Source: Ficedula albicollis (Eukaryota > Chordata > Aves > Passeriformes > Muscicapidae). From it: a stretch of 64,000 nt of DNA. The notes beneath the pieces were generated by a model. The model saw only the letters and a list, made by a program, of their open reading frames with translations, was not told the DNA's origin and searched no databases. Location: NCBI RefSeq assembly GCF_000247815.1, contig NC_021683.1:11140503-11204502 (forward strand), read 5' to 3'. The first letter of the stretch is position 1. Every line of letters begins with the position of its first letter. Made by a program: the position numbers and the translations under genes. This document shows positions 39,316-53,700 of this stretch, piece by piece.

Positions 39316-42081
39316 GTAGAAAAAGCCCAACATTGTCCACTTAGCAATTTAAAATAGAACCCCCACAACTGAAGAAAGAAAAATACTTGCTCTTTGCCTA
39401 CTCTGCCTTCTTACTGACAAAACTGCAAGGACTGTCAGAGGAGAAGAGTCTCCTTTTACATGGATCCATCCCTATAACCAATTCCTCACCAGAAAGTGCA
39501 GTTATCTTTTCAGACAGGGAAAGTACATAACAGACCCTATGATTTTGCAGCTGAAGGAGGGCCCCTCATGCAGCTGCTTTAACACCTTTGGGTAATGACT
39601 CTGAGAGCAGAAGCAAAATGTTGCAGGAGTTCTGTTCTCCCAGGGCTTCTTCCCTGTGACACCCTGCAGGGGAATGGAACACGGTGCCTCCTGTGCTGCT
39701 CTCACATTCTGCAACCCTTGCATTGGCCCGTGATTTAGTCTCACTGTATTTTGTACTTGTGATTGCAGTGAAAAACTGATCAAAACCCAGTCTTGATTAC
39801 TCATGGCTGAGCCATGAGGTTGTGGGCTGTAGCCGAGTGTTCTGCCAGGGCTGGGAGCCTGCACTGTTCACTCCACTCGCTATGTACAAAATTTGTCCTT
39901 AGAGGCTAATTTACAGAGGGTTTATAGTACAGGAGGCTTGACTTTGCATTTGCAAAGCCCTGCCCTGGCTCACAGATGACTAACAGAAGACAGACAGAAG
40001 GAAGCCAACATTTCCACTCTTCCCTCCATGCAATCATTTCTATTTCTTACGGCCAACACCACGTTCTAGCTGCACACCCAATCTGCTAGACTAGCACATC
40101 TATAATGAGAAAAACATAAGAAACAACTAAAATCCAGGCAGAATACACATAAGACTATTTTTTTTACATTTATCCAGCTGTGTGTAAAGTAATATTAGCA
40201 AAACTGGTGCTTTTTTAAAGCAATTGGCTAATATATTTAAGTGCAAAGAGGGATATATGCGGTATGACCAGCTATTGCAAATAATTCTGGTGTGCTCCCA
40301 AAAAAGAATTTCAATTTAAATTATTTATTCAACATTCCACACTAAATCATATAATAAAATACGATTTCTACACAGAAAATAGATTTATTGCATACAGATG
40401 TGCTCAAATCAAAACATCTGCACATGAAAAATCATCAATACCACAATATTTTATCTACTTTGCGCAGATAGAGCAACCAACTAATTGCTTTCTGAAAAAT
40501 TCAGGGCAGAAATTTAGTGCACCAAATATTTATGGGTTAAAAAGAAATGTAGTAATTACAGAATCCTGTATCACTTCCATTTGTACATAGTATATTGGGT
40601 GTAGGCACATGCCATCAGACCTCAAGTAATGCTTTGTAGATTGATGAAGTCTGACTCAAACAATATGTCACAACAGGAGCCTGACAACTGAAAGCATGCT
40701 TAATGCAAACTTGCAAAGTCTTCCAAAAGAATGCTAGATTTTTAGCCACTTAATGATTTGAGCAGTAGGCTCTCTTCACTGCTACTGAAATGAAATACTT
40801 CAGTAAAGCTCTCGTCATTTGCAGATGTCCTTCTATATCAAAATCATGCACCATCTTTGGTTCATTTACAAAATTAGATGAAACAGAGCTGGATCTTTTA
40901 CTTTTTCCTAACTGGCTGCAATTAGTAGATGGATGTTATTGAACAGGACTGTTGAATATGTTCCCCCCAGTCTAATCTCTTTTGCTGTGTTCTGTGTCAA
41001 ACACCAACCTTAGCAAACATCTCCATTTATTATTTTTGATAGAAAGGTTCATAACATTTTGCAATGTGTGTGCTTTTTGTTTCTGTCTGGCTACTAGACT
41101 CTGAAGTAATTTGGGACATTTCTTAAGATGTCTTCAGCTACTCTTCAGTGTGATGCTAATTCTGAATTTATGTTTCCATAGAGCACTATGTGTAACACTA
41201 GAAGAGCACTTTACTGTTTAGTACCTTATCCACATATAAAATTGCTGGCTGTAAAAAATTCAAGCAATATAGAGGGTGGTTGAGTTGTGTTGAAAAAAAC
41301 ATCTTATAAAGGTAAAACATTGACTGAAGTTTGGGGAAAAGTGTTCTTGCTTATTTTAAAATATAGATTTAAGGAGCAAGGATAGAGGTGAAAAAATTTG
41401 ATTATCAAATATAATTTTAAGTATTCTTTCCCTTAAAAACTAAATATTTGTGTGGATGGCTTTTGTACTGTGGGAAGAGATTTTAAAATTAAAGAATTGT
41501 GCTACATTTTATCCTAAGATGTTTTCTTAAATATTTGATGGATGCAGGTGCCTGACTCTACAGCTTACATGACACATCTGATCTTCTCAGATAACAATAC
41601 TACCATCCTCATTTTTATTTAATAAATACTCTGTCAAAAAAAAAAGTTTCTAAGTAGAGTGTGTATGATTTGAAGGAATAGGCAAATCATGACCCCAGGG
41701 GCAGCTGTTGCTGTTCCTAAACAAGACACCACACCAAAGCTGCAGCTGTCTGTAAGAGGGATGGATACAAAGGGACTTAGATTTGGGTTATGATCAATGT
41801 AGAAAAGACAATGGAAAAGAGGTGAGTATACCAGGCATATGTGTTGTGTAGCACCAGCCTGGAAATCAGTCTCACTGGACAAATTTCCCTAAGGAATATT
41901 TCACCTAGGCAAAGGAGGGGGTGAGGAGAGCTTTTTCTTTTCCACTATATTTATGAAATGTATTCCATTCCAAGCCATTTAAAAGGGAGGTGGCCTTTCA
42001 CATCGGGTATTGGAATTGCTATTCCAACAACCCAAATTATCAGCTCTTTAACTATACTTTCTCCACATGTGTTAATAAATT

Positions 42082-42097
42082 AAAAAAAAAAAAAAAA
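42082..42097. repeat. Poly-A run (16 A)
   Basis: An uninterrupted A homopolymer after GTTAATAAATT. The AATAAA word just upstream could suggest a processed transcript tail, but no gene-derived sequence was recognised before it. Confidence 0.9.
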
Positions 42098-42756
42098 CTT
42101 TAAAAGAGCCTGATACCAGAAACTGTTAATTTGTCAGCTGTGTATTATCTGAGGCAGCTTCCACATGCCTCTCCAAGCCTTTGAAACTTCATGGCACATC
42201 TGCCCCCCCTGTAACAGCATTTACAGATGTTTTTTTTCTGGCATGTGTAAGGTGTCTGGACTTACACTATTAGCATAACAAGCTCTTCAAAATCTTGCCT
42301 GACCTCTACATAAGAGCTCATATAAAAGAAAAATTAATATTTTTTATCCTCCTTATTAAGAATCAAATGAACATATAAATACATCAGTATGAAAAATGTA
42401 TGTCAAATGCTCCTAAATTAGGAAATTGAGTAAAAAGCAACATCAGTGTTTTATTGTACCTAATTCAATAAACTCAACAGCTAAAGAAACTCTTGATTTT
42501 ATTTTGCTGCATGGAATCATAAATGTCTTGTTATTTTCAAATGAGACACCTTGTCAATGTTGCTGCCAATTAATAGTACTTGTTTAGTTTTGGAATCAGC
42601 TTCTATCACAGCTGAAATCAGCTCAGAATTTGAAAGAGGGAAAAAAGACAAAGTTGTAGCTTCCAAGTCTGCTTGGGGATGCAATGCTCACTTGAGGACC
42701 GTGGCACAAGTGCAGCACCACAGGCAAGCTGGAGAGGGTTAACAGAAAATGGCTAT

Positions 42757-42792
42757 AAACTGGTTATCAAACTGATTATCAAACTGGTTATC
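42757..42792. repeat. 12-base tandem repeat, three units
   Basis: The unit AAACTGGTTATC occurs three times head to tail, with one G-to-A change in the middle unit. This is a small minisatellite-like duplication. Confidence 0.95.
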
Positions 42793-43532
42793 AGTGGCTT
42801 GTTCAGGCTTTAAAAGAATCTAGCTAGAGAAACGTCTTGATTTGGGGATGTAAACTGCCAATGTTAGGATGGCAAAAGAGTGAAAAATCCTTTTCTGAGG
42901 TGTCTCCTGGAGCTTTGCTGTGTTCCAGCTTTTTCTTGGGAACTCAATGCCTTTCCTCCATGGCAGTCTTCCACTTTGAGAAAAGGTTTCTGCTCTGCAG
43001 GGCTGCCCATACATACAATCCACATTTGTGTTTGTAGATGTTTTTGGATTCATTGGCTGTATTGCTGAAAACAATTAGTTACCTTTTCTTTTCCTTTCCT
43101 CTTGCCCATAGTTGCAGTTGTAATTGGTGAGAGGGGTTTGATGATAGGACACAGATCCATGCATAGCCAGGCAGTGGATTTGAACAAACCTTGAGGAAGC
43201 TCTGGGAAGCCTTCTTCATCACATTTTTTTGGAAAACCATTCTCCATGCTGACACTTATGCTCAATAAACTCTTTTAACCCAAACTTGAAACCCATTACA
43301 GGATCTAAGACTGGGGATTCTGAATTGCCCTATTCTTTAGCATGAATTTTAAAGGAACAGTAACAAAATTTGGCTACCATCAGATTATAAGAACCCCAGC
43401 CACATCTCCTGGCAGTAAAGCTGTTTTGTTGCAAACTATGAAAGAATTCGAAATATTTTTCCTTTATCATTATTATTTATGGAAATGAGCAAACATCATC
43501 TTTCAGTCACAGACTGTGTTATCCATTTTACA

Positions 43533-43555
43533 TGTGTAGAGCTACACACACACAC
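43533..43555. repeat. Palindrome merging into a short CA run
   Basis: TGTGTAG (43533-43539) and CTACACA (43542-43548) are inverted around a two-base centre, and the right arm continues into (AC)n to 43555. Confidence 0.8.
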
Positions 43556-46148
43556 ATGTGGAGAAAAACACTAAAATAGGTGTAAGCATGTCAATACTTT
43601 TGCAATAAAGACAGTTAAATGTCAGCAAGCCCTACCCTAAACAAAATAAACTGCCAGATTAAAACATTCAACATGAGACTGCAGATCAGCTCTTCTTTTT
43701 ATTGCTGTGTTCCAGGAATCTTTCTCTAGCAGCCCAAGACATTCCTTCCAGGTTTTCTTTTCTGTCCATGTTCTCAAACTGGGCTATGGCTTGCCAATGG
43801 AAAGACACTGATTTTATTTAATCACTGATTAGAATTCCAAAAATATTTTTATTTAAAACTCCTCTGGCTTCTGTTTCAAGATTTTTTTATGACTATTACA
43901 TTTCAATCATTTAAGGAAAATGGATGGAGGTAAAATAAGAAAAACATAAGAAATTGCTAAGTTCAGCAATGCAATTAATGCAGCCATCATTGGCAGTCTG
44001 TAGGAAGACAATCAATGGCTGGAAGGTGACCTGGCTTCACAGTTTTCTGCCATAGCAATCAATATTATCCTTACTGCAGACAGACAACTCTAGATATGTG
44101 AGGTTTCATCTCAATGGTTTTTATTCTTGTATAAATACCTTAAATAAATAGCACAAGAAGAACACCTAGGGCTACTTTCAATTACATCCCTATCATGCAA
44201 AGGTGAAAGCAGTTCCACTTGGTAGAATTTTCCCTCCTGTTCAAGACAAGATACTTTCAAATGCCAAAAGGAACTTAATGAAGTGTTATTTACACACTGT
44301 GCAAGTTTACATTATGCTGTTCTCACATTAGCAGAAACCATTTCCAGTTGGAGAGAAAACAGCTTTAGGAAACAGGCAAATTCTTATGATTGCTTTTGTT
44401 TCCAGCTGAAACTTCATGGACCACTGACTCTAACTACTTGTTATTTTAATAACAATGAAAACAGTCCCAAAGCCAGTACCACTTGTCCAGGACACATTTG
44501 GGGTTTTTTCCTTCAGAAAATACTCTATCATTCCATTAGAGATTATCTGAAAAATGTAAAAAAAATCATAAAGAAAGCTTTGCCCTCAACCAATTTTTTT
44601 ATCTGATCTGTAAACACATTACAAAATTAGCGTGCAGTAGTTCTGAGTTACAGAATAATACAGAACTATTGACAAACAATTGGTTTTAGTAGTTGTTGAC
44701 TGGTAATGTTACGTATGTTTGGACTAATTTATTCGGGACTGCACTGGGCAGATCATTTACAAAGAGAGTTCTTCAATGTTTTCCACATATGCAAGGTTTA
44801 ATCAGCATTAAGAATCTCTTTTTCATCTCTACACCCAGACTAGCTTCTACAGAAGCCTGTGGGAGTCTTTCCATCTGCAGACAAAGAACTGCAAGTTTCT
44901 TTCAAGTACACTTCGTTAATTTGAGACAGGCTAAGAAAATCCTTTACAACTCTGAAAAAAAGTTCCAGTAAGCTAGTGACTCACTTCCATGCCAGGCACA
45001 ATATTCTCCAGATATAGCCCAAATAAAAACAAGATAAAATTCTTAAGATAGAATGTATTTGCAAGAAACAGTAACACACTGCTCAATTATATGAAATCAG
45101 ATATTTGAATGGCAGTGCACGAGCTCAGAATTATTGCTTGAAAACACACTTTTAATTATCTGAACCAGCACATCTTAGTAGCCCCTTATGGTGCACAGAT
45201 TGTGAAAGAGTTGGGTACCTCCTCCAGAGCCCTGAGCATGGGGTGACTCCAGTCACAACAAGGTTTGTCCCCAGGCTGAGCACTGCCTGCTCAGGTCTGA
45301 GAGGAGTTTCCTCCTCATGAGTTGCCTCCCCATGAACAGACAACATGTGGAAACACAGACAAGTGGCACGAGCTGTGGAGTTATTTTTAGATTTGTGTGG
45401 TGACTGTGTTTGCAGCAAATACTGGAGATATTATACTAACTACAAAAAAGCATGCCCATGGCCCCCAGGGACAGACAAGTACATTTTATACTTAAATTAC
45501 TACGTGCTTCTGGCCCTTAATTCAGCAAACTGCACCAGTACACACTCACATCCTTACACAAGGGTATATGCAAGCACATGCTTAAGGATAAGTGCATAAT
45601 TAATTTTTTTTAATCTGGGATAAGAGGAGCAAAATAAGTAATTGGGATACACGGTGTCTTTAGGAGGACAGCAAATCTCATCCAAACTAAAAAAAACTCT
45701 GGACAATAATCTTCCAATACTAACCAAATGCCTGTTTCAAATTATGCCCCAGTCTTGTACCAACCCTTTCAACCTCAAAGAGCTTTAGCAGCAAAAGAAA
45801 AATAGAAAAAAGTTTTCCTTGGGTAAAGGAAAAAAACCAAATGGCCAAATTGCTTTGTTAATGAAAGATTATAAAGTATCTATTGAAAGCACAGAACAAT
45901 TTTGCCTCTGATAAATAGGATTTTTAAAATTTCAATTTTCAAGGAGCTTGATCACCAAGCCTTCTTGCTGCTAGAGTCTATTAAAGAAACTCAAAGTTTC
46001 TGAACAAAGCACTTTTAACTGCCAATAAACACATACAAGAGTAATGTGGTTTCAAATGTACAGATGTAAGTTATCAAAAGTAAACTTATTTGATGTCAGT
46101 TCTAATATTTTCAACTTGATATACATTTGATTTTTACCTTCTTGACTT

Positions 46149-46353
46149 GGGAAAAAGTTTTTCACTCAGACGGCAGTTGGGTGCTGGAACAGGCTCCCCA
46201 GGGCAGGGGCCCCAAGCCTGACAGAGTTCAAGAAATTTTTGGACAAGGCTCTCAGCACATGGTGTGAGTCTTGGGGTGTCCTGACCAAGGGCAGGAGCTG
46301 GACTTCATGATTTGTGGGTCCCTTCCAGCTCAGCATGTTCTGTGATTCTGTGA
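46149..46353 (+). mobile_element. CR1 LINE 3' end, 5'-truncated copy
   Basis: The 3' region of an avian CR1 retrotransposon is clear. Diagnostic words in order are TTTTTCACTCAGA, GTGCTGGAACAGGCTCCCCA, CCCCAAGCCTG, AGAGTTCAAGAAA, GCACATGGTGTGA, GGAGCTGGACT, GTGGGTCCCTTCCAGCTCAG and the terminal TTCTGTGATTCTGTGA. CR1 is the main LINE of bird genomes. Copies are usually 5'-truncated and end in short 8-base direct repeats rather than poly-A, as here. About 205 bases remain of a roughly 4.5-kb element, with no reverse-transcriptase coding part. Divergence from consensus suggests an old copy. Confidence 0.93.
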
Positions 46354-47230
46354 CTTGCATTTCTGGGAGTGATAGCCTTTGACTCATGACACTCAAAATG
46401 AAGAATGGAAACCACACTTTCAGTTCATTTGAGCTTGTCAGTAGTCTTACCAACTTCGATTAAACTACTTATACGCTGAAAGTTGGGCAGATGCTTTAGT
46501 AATTAGCTGGATTGGGCACAAAACCCAGTAAATGTAGTTAAACTTCTTCATGTTCCATTATACAGAAATCAAGGCATAAAAAATTTTAATGAACATCAGA
46601 GAACTGTGTCAGCATTGTTCTAGGAGAACTACAGATTTGTACAGTTTAGATATATTCTAATTTAAAGATTTCCACAATAGGGAATTAAAAAGACCTGAAT
46701 TATAATTCCTTTAATGGCAGATCACTTGATAACACTGCCATCTCTAGCAATTCTATTTTAAAATTCATGGTAGCACAGACAAATACTTTTTGAAGGAAAG
46801 GAATTTAACATTATCTTTTTACTTTGTCTAATTAGCTGAATACTGTGTTTTTTCACCCTGCAGCTCTTAAAAAGCTGATCTAATTTCACAATGAACACTT
46901 AATGCCATTATATTTGGAAATAGTTGCATTTGCCAACTCTTGTGCAATCACCATTCATCCCACTGCACTCATCCCTTGTTTCTCTTCCCTACTTTCTGCC
47001 TAGATAAGCTCCTTTCATTAAAATAACTGTTTTGCTGATTAAAAAAAAAAAAAGTTGGAAAAGTTTCTCTGTGGATGTATGCAGATATCCTCATGCCAAT
47101 ACATATTAGCTCCTTTTCAAAGTTTGCCCTCCACATGTACATTCCATCCCTTCTATCCTTGGAAGTTCTTCAGCAGCACTGAAATTCAGATTCAGAGGAG
47201 GTTCCATGCTCACTGCAGGACATTAAAGTG
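46354..47230. other. Spacer between the two CR1 copies
   Basis: About 880 bases of AT-rich sequence with no gene or repeat recognised, ending close to a 13-base A run at 47041-47053. The two CR1 copies flanking it point in opposite directions. Confidence 0.75.
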
Positions 47231-47770
47231 CAGAATCACCCAGAATAGATGAAGTGGGAAGAGACCTCTGTAAATCATCTCATCCTACCCACTTGAGCAG
47301 GATGAGCTGAAGAAGGATGTGCGGGACTGTGTCAAGCAAGACTGATGTCTGAGCATCTCTCTGAGGGTGAAACTCCACAGCCTCCCCAGAAACGTGTCCC
47401 AGTGTTCAATCATCCTTATGGTAAAATAGATATTACTTTTAAACCCAATTTCTTTCTATGTTCCTTGTCTCCAGTCTTTTCACTGGGCACTGCTGTGAAG
47501 ATCCTGGCTGTCCATCTTTACCCCTCTGCCGTCAAGAATTTGTTCACAAGTATGAGACCTCCCTGAGCCTTCTCTTCCCAAGACTGGAAAATCACAGCCC
47601 TCTCTGCATCTCCTCACACCACAAATGTTCCAAACCTTTCCTCGTCTTTTCAGCCTTTTTTCTGGGCTCACTTCCACCCATCTCTCCTGTACTGCTATTT
47701 CTGCACCCACATCAAGCAGATGTGGCCTCACCACTGCTGAGCAGAGAGGGAACACATGTCTCTACCACCA
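47231..47770 (-). mobile_element. CR1 LINE 3' region, inverted copy
   Basis: This is a longer 3' CR1 fragment read on minus. On plus it begins at the element's 3' terminus (CAGAATCACCCAGAAT), then GTGGGAAGAGACCTCTG, CAT-CTCATCCTACCC, GAAACTCCACAGCCTC, CACTGGGCACTGCTGTGAAG, CTGAGCCTTCTCTTCCCA and AGATGTGGCCTCACCACTGCTGAG. All occur in the order expected for CR1. It is more diverged than the copy at 46149-46353 and may belong to a different subfamily. Its 5' boundary, near 47750-47790, is uncertain. Open frames across it (for example 47480-47755 on minus) are broken remnants at most. Confidence 0.92.
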
Positions 47771-50700
47771 TTTGTAAATAAGTTTATCCTTCACAAAAGT
47801 CAGCAACCAGCCAGGTCCTGGACTGTGAGCACACATTTCCTTCCAAGTGCAGCTCCATTAGCAGGCAGATGACAAACCTAAAATGCCTGTGACCAGTCCC
47901 TTGTGGAGGATACAGACACTTTATAGAGCTCAGACAAAATGAAGAGGACTTGTTTACATCATTTACAGGACTGGTCTATACCCATCCAGCCATGCTCACC
48001 TGACATGAACTAAGCTCCCTGGCAGAGCAGCAAAGGCAGTAAAGCCTGAGAGTAGACAGGGAATGGAAATCCATGCCCAGGAACAGTAGCTTCTCTCAGT
48101 GATGCAGATAGATTTTGAAGGGAAAGTCTCTCCACAGTTTAATTCATTCACAGCTTTGAGTAGACTTTCTGAATAATGACAAATTTCACCTGATGATATG
48201 TTCTCACTGCTCCAAAACTAGGAAAGCTGATTTTAGCAGCATTGGCAATGCTGCTGCACATCTCAGAAAATACATCTGTAGTGATACGCCCGACTGGCAC
48301 TGGCTGAGATGAAATACTAATACAATTGATTAATCATGACAGCTATCGAGCATTTCACCAGTTGGGAGGACAAACACATTATACAGTTAAAGGAGACATT
48401 GCCTCAACCTTTCTTTGACTCTATTACTGCAGGGGGAGAGCAGCTCTCAGCCAGAGAAAGGGGCCCTCAGCACCTATAAACTGCCCGAGACATGTCTGCA
48501 CACATTTTAGACAAACATTTCTTCGAAGACAGGCAGTTGTTTTTTCTTCCATTTTCATTTTCGTTTGCTTGCTCAACCTCTGCAGCCCCTTTGTTTCCTG
48601 GTAATAGGTGAGATAGGCAAATCCAGGCTCTGGGCACTGGAACGAAAGGGCCTTTCATGTCGTCGGCACCGCAGAATGAGCCAGCAGTGTAAGCCCTCTC
48701 TGCAGTTTACATACTGTAGTGGCCTGCTATAGAAACTATGTAATTTGGTTTGCTTTGTTATTTGATAAATGGCAAAGGAAAGCTTTGTAGCATGTTGACT
48801 GACCCTACTTGTAAGGTCATAGGCCAGCACTGGAGTGAGAGGACACAGCCGTCTGCGTGGTCCCAGCATGCCTCAAGATTGTCTGGGAGAAAGCAGGCTT
48901 TATTAGAGCTACAAAGAGCTTGTGATGAAGAGCATCAGCTCTTAATCAGGAAAAATATTGGGGTGGGATTTCAAAGAAAAGATACTGAGAAGTCTTAACG
49001 TGTAACACAGCACATGATGCACAGTATAGAGTAGTGAGGCATATAAATAACACCACCTCTAAAATCCTTCAGCCCATTATGGATTGCTCCCTTTTTGCTC
49101 CATACCTACGCACTTTTTCACCCAGACAGTTCTGTTCAGAATATGAGTTGTAAAACAGAGTAAAACTATATTTGAGAAAAATATATTTGAGTGACAGTTG
49201 TGTTCACTTGACTAGACTGTTACGCGTAGCAACACCCGTGGAGGCATGAAAAAACAAAGCATGGAGAAGATGCCAGTCAGCCTGTTCATATCAGCTTTTA
49301 CCTCCAAGAGCCACTTGTGACATTAATTTTTTAAGAGGAGACTATGCCCATCATGGGCTCTGAACATGAGGCACTGCTGGACCCCAGGTGATCGAAACAT
49401 ATGGAGCCAGAAGAGAAAAGGAATTTTGGTCAACTATTTCCATCCCTTCTCTGTTCTGCCCTCACCTCCCACACCTGTGAGATCACAAACTGGGTATTCC
49501 TTTAGCAGGTCTGAATTGGCTGATAAACATTAAATAAATTTGTAAGGCAGCAAGGAGGAGGGTGTGCAGCACCTGTGTTCTGCTGCACAGCGAGCACACT
49601 GGGTACAAGCAACATGAAACAGGACTGCCCACCTAGGATTACAGAAAGACTTTAAATGGAGCTCAATTAAAATTATGTGCAAAATCCTGTATTTCTATGT
49701 ATAGCAATTTTTCCCTGTGGAAGTGTCTGTCTTGCTGTAGTTCAAAGCTCTGTATTTCATATGTGCAGTTACATCTGTCCTGCCTCTGAGAACATACTGA
49801 CACCATCGAGGACCTGAGCCCGAAGACACTCCATGGAGATAACACATGAATGGCAGTAGCTACTAAATTTGAAAAATTTGGCTCCATACTGCAGAATATA
49901 CAGGGCAGAAATACAGTTGTCATTTTATTAAATGACTTCTGATAGATAATTAAATTAATATTCTGAGATGAGTACGGATTATTGATTTGGATTATCATTC
50001 AAAGCACTGCAAATCTAAAGCCCTTCCACAAACAATAGTGGAAATTTTCCAGAGCGAGCAAAGCATCTGGAGGGACCCTGGGCCACAAGAGCACCAACCA
50101 GCTGGGGAGACACTGAGCACATGCAGCTCCAGCTCAAGGAGAGAGCTCAGCACTTGAGACGAATCTGTTGTCAAATGACAGATGTGTGCAGAGAAATAAA
50201 ATCCAGCATGTAGGCAGTCTGCACATTAAAGCTGGAATTTAGACGTACAATTTTCATAGCAGATATGAGGCAGATGACACTTAAGACAAACTGAGATTCC
50301 TTTTCTTAATTATTTGGCTTGCTTCTTATTTATTTTGCTTTATTCTGTACCAGCTCAATTTTGTGAGTCAGGGAGAAGCATGAACTGGAAATTCCTTGCT
50401 AATCACTGGGTCAGAGCTGGGCTACAGAGAGAGTCTTACCATGAATATCTGAAAGCACAGAACAAGGGCTGAATTAGTCCAGGAAAACTCACCTGGAAGC
50501 AAGCTGTTACAAAGGGGGCATCAAGGTTTGACAGGCAAGGGATGAGACTTAATTAAAGCTAGAGGCGGGAAGAGAGGAAGAAATTAAATGCTATTTGGGA
50601 ACACATGAAACAGAAATAACTCAAAATATGAAATATTTATAATTTGTAGCTGTGAGGGGTTATTTGGAAAGATTTTATTGCTCTTTTTCTGTCCCTAGTG

Positions 50701-53700
50701 CTTCTTCTAGGAAGGGAGGAAAAGTAGAATACTTCAAGGCATGTGAACCAGGAACTGGAGAAAAACTTGGTTTGTGTGCGTGTGTTATTCATGTACTTCT
50801 GGTCTTTCATTCTTGAACTCATTCCATCTGAGACTTGGATCTTACTCAGGTTGAAAAGCCAAAACACACAGATTTAGAAGTGATGGGGCTATTCTCACTT
50901 CAAGTGCCAGTAAACTCATTATTAGGGAGTTGGATTTGGAGTAATGCAGTTTTCTCCTCTCCTGCTTTGAAAGCCCTCCTGCTCTGGGCTGCAGGAGGGG
51001 ATGTGTTACCATGTGTAGGAGGTGTGGATGTCATCCCCTCATCAGGGCTCAGCCTGCTCACATCATAGCTGAGCTGTGATATCCTCTGAAAAAATGTACT
51101 ATATGTGCATATAAGCCCTCCTTTAGTTACTATGGAAAAGGGATTCAGCCCATCCCTAACCTCCCCAAGGTGTCAGGCTTACTGGATTATTGAACTTCCC
51201 AGCTTCTTTGAGCACACTTTCAAAACAGGTACCAGCTAGTCTTTAAGTATAGGGATGTATGGATTCCCTGTATTAAGCAATACTCATTGTAGCATCTGGG
51301 TTCTGTTGATGCCAACACAACTATCCCACCCTTAATCATTGCCACAGAAAATTCTGAAAAAATAAAATCAGCCTAGATCTTGTTCCCTTTTCTCCAATGC
51401 TAACTTTGTTACACTTAAATTATTTTGTAATTTTCTCCATAATCAGGTAGTCTACAGATTTTTTGTGCATTTTAAATGAAATTTTAAAGCTGGGGTCCAA
51501 CAAACTTCATTTGTCATAAGACACTGAGAAACTCATAGAAGTTGACAAAGAAGGAATCTTCATCCCAGAAGTGCATTGTAAAGGTTAAGTAATCACTGCA
51601 ATAGCCACTTCAGTAAATAGAATTTTTTTCACATGGTGGGGAGGGCTCAATCCAAAAAGAGATGTGAATGCTACTGAGCCAGGCACTGCTGTCTTCGATT
51701 CCTGCTGACTGCAGCCAGCCTGGAATTTCACTCCCTTGCAATGCTCTGCAGAGCTGAGTCCAACATAAATTCAGACCTGAACAAGTCATCAAACTGCTGT
51801 ATAACTTCACACAGTGACACATTTGCTAAGGTGTTTAAAGTTTCTATTCTATTAAATGCCATAATTATTCATGCTGACCTGATTATTCACATAAATCAAC
51901 CCTCCCTTTAAGCTTTCCTTCCCCTGAGAACACTAAACACTCTTTTGTGTCCATATCTTTAAGTTAAATAAAGAATTGCAAATGCCTGTCTTCCAAAGGA
52001 AGTGCTGTACAGATCCAGCACAGCCAGGAAACTACATTAACAGGATCCTGATAAAAGAGAGCAGCTTAAAGCAATACAGATAGGACAAAATGAGAAGGTA
52101 GTCAAAAGCCCCTTGTCCCTTCCCAAAAATCCTAATAATTCTAAAGTGCATTTAAGAAAGAAAATTCTCTTAGTCACCCTCAAAGTGAACAAACACTTTC
52201 AGTGTTTTGTTATGGGAGCACCACACAAGTAAGGTCTCCAGCCAGTGATTTGAGGAATCAGGTAGTGCTGTAGGACCTTTCCAAATACTCACAGTTTCAG
52301 GCAGCAAGAAAGAGAAAGGACATTGAAGAGATGAACAGAGCCTACAACATTTCTGTGATGGCCAATGCAACTACTGTGCTACAGAGAGCTGAACCCCTTT
52401 AAATCCATCAAAATAGTGCACAAGCAGCTCCATCAGGGGGCAAAAGCAAAGCTGGGTGTGCAGAGATAGAAGACACATCTGGCTGGGCTCAGCACTGCTG
52501 CGCACAGGTATTCACCCAGGGCTGTACCCTCTGCACCCAAACCAGAACAGCACAGAGGTGCTCCAGCCTGAAAGGAAGAAAATTTCTGCTTATTTCCCCC
52601 CAGGCTACTTACAGATGGTGTCAAATAATCTTGGGGCTTCCCCTGTACTGTTCACTGTGGCTGCTTCCTCATCTGCTCTGTCAGTCACTGACTCAGGGAA
52701 AAAAAAAGTTAAATTAAAGCAGATAATCCTGACAAAGTACAGCTGACAAATGTGCACCCTTGTGCCAGGAGATAGGACAGTGGCCTTTAGTAAGGCAGGA
52801 GTATGTGTGTGTGAAGTTCCTGGTCCTCCTAACCCCACCCAGCTCACACAGGAGGGCACAGCTAGCTCAGCCCAGCTGTGTACCCCAGTTTCACAACTTG
52901 GCTGTTTCCATCTTCCTATGTCAAGTCAGTCATATCCCCACTGGAATACCTCACTGACTAGAACAGGTTATGTACCTACTCATAAATAATCCCTTTAAAC
53001 AGTCTGCAGGAGCAAAAAGAAGTAAGTAATATAAACTGTAAGTTAAGTTCTGGTTTTGTCATTTCCCACATAAAACACTAGGCCAGCATTGAACAATTTT
53101 GAAAACTTTCCAAGAGAGCTGTCCTTAAGCCAGCTCTTTTACCAGGAGTCAATACCAGAACCAAATAAAATCTTTACACATTATATTGATCTGCATCTAT
53201 CACATCTTGATCAAAGTTTCCTGCCTTCTGTTAAGGTGCTAATGATTTCCTAAGCAAAATCGGACACAGCTACTCAACTGTCTCAACAAGTTAGATGAAG
53301 TCACTTTAATTGCTGACTTTGGTGCATCTTTTCTCGCATACTAATTTCAGCTAAGTAAAATGGTGCACTCACATTAAATGATGAAGCAAGGCAAAAGCAG
53401 GGCCAGCTGCAGGTAGCTTGTTACAAGTCTCTCTCATTCCTAAGTCTGAGTTTTGGGAACTTTCTTTCTGCCTCTGTTCAGACATGCTGCTCCAGGACTA
53501 ATTTTTCAAAGACCAAACAATTAAGAGTATCCCAATGTCAGTCACAATGCTGCTAACAAATAAAATTACTCTATTTTTCCATACAATCACACAATTATTG
53601 TCTGTTGCTCCTGTCTAGCCCCCTTTTGCTCAGCTCAAAAGGGGAAATCTGAGGAATAGAATAAAAACTTAAAATTTATAGGTTTAAGTGACTTTTCAAA

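Larger units (their letters stand above)
38056..46148. other. Non-coding stretch with simple repeats, no gene seen
   Basis: No supported gene. It holds the A/C tract (38271-38346), a short CA-rich patch (about 38541-38575), the TG/TA microsatellite (39251-39314), a 16-A run (42082-42097) and a 12-base tandem triplet (42757-42792). The interval 40130-40560 is very AT-rich. GC rises around 39540-39870 without any recognised element. Confidence 0.65.

Noticed and set aside
42060..42097. Processed pseudogene tail (AATAAA followed by A16)
   Set aside because: No gene-derived sequence was recognised upstream, and A runs of this length are common throughout the window.
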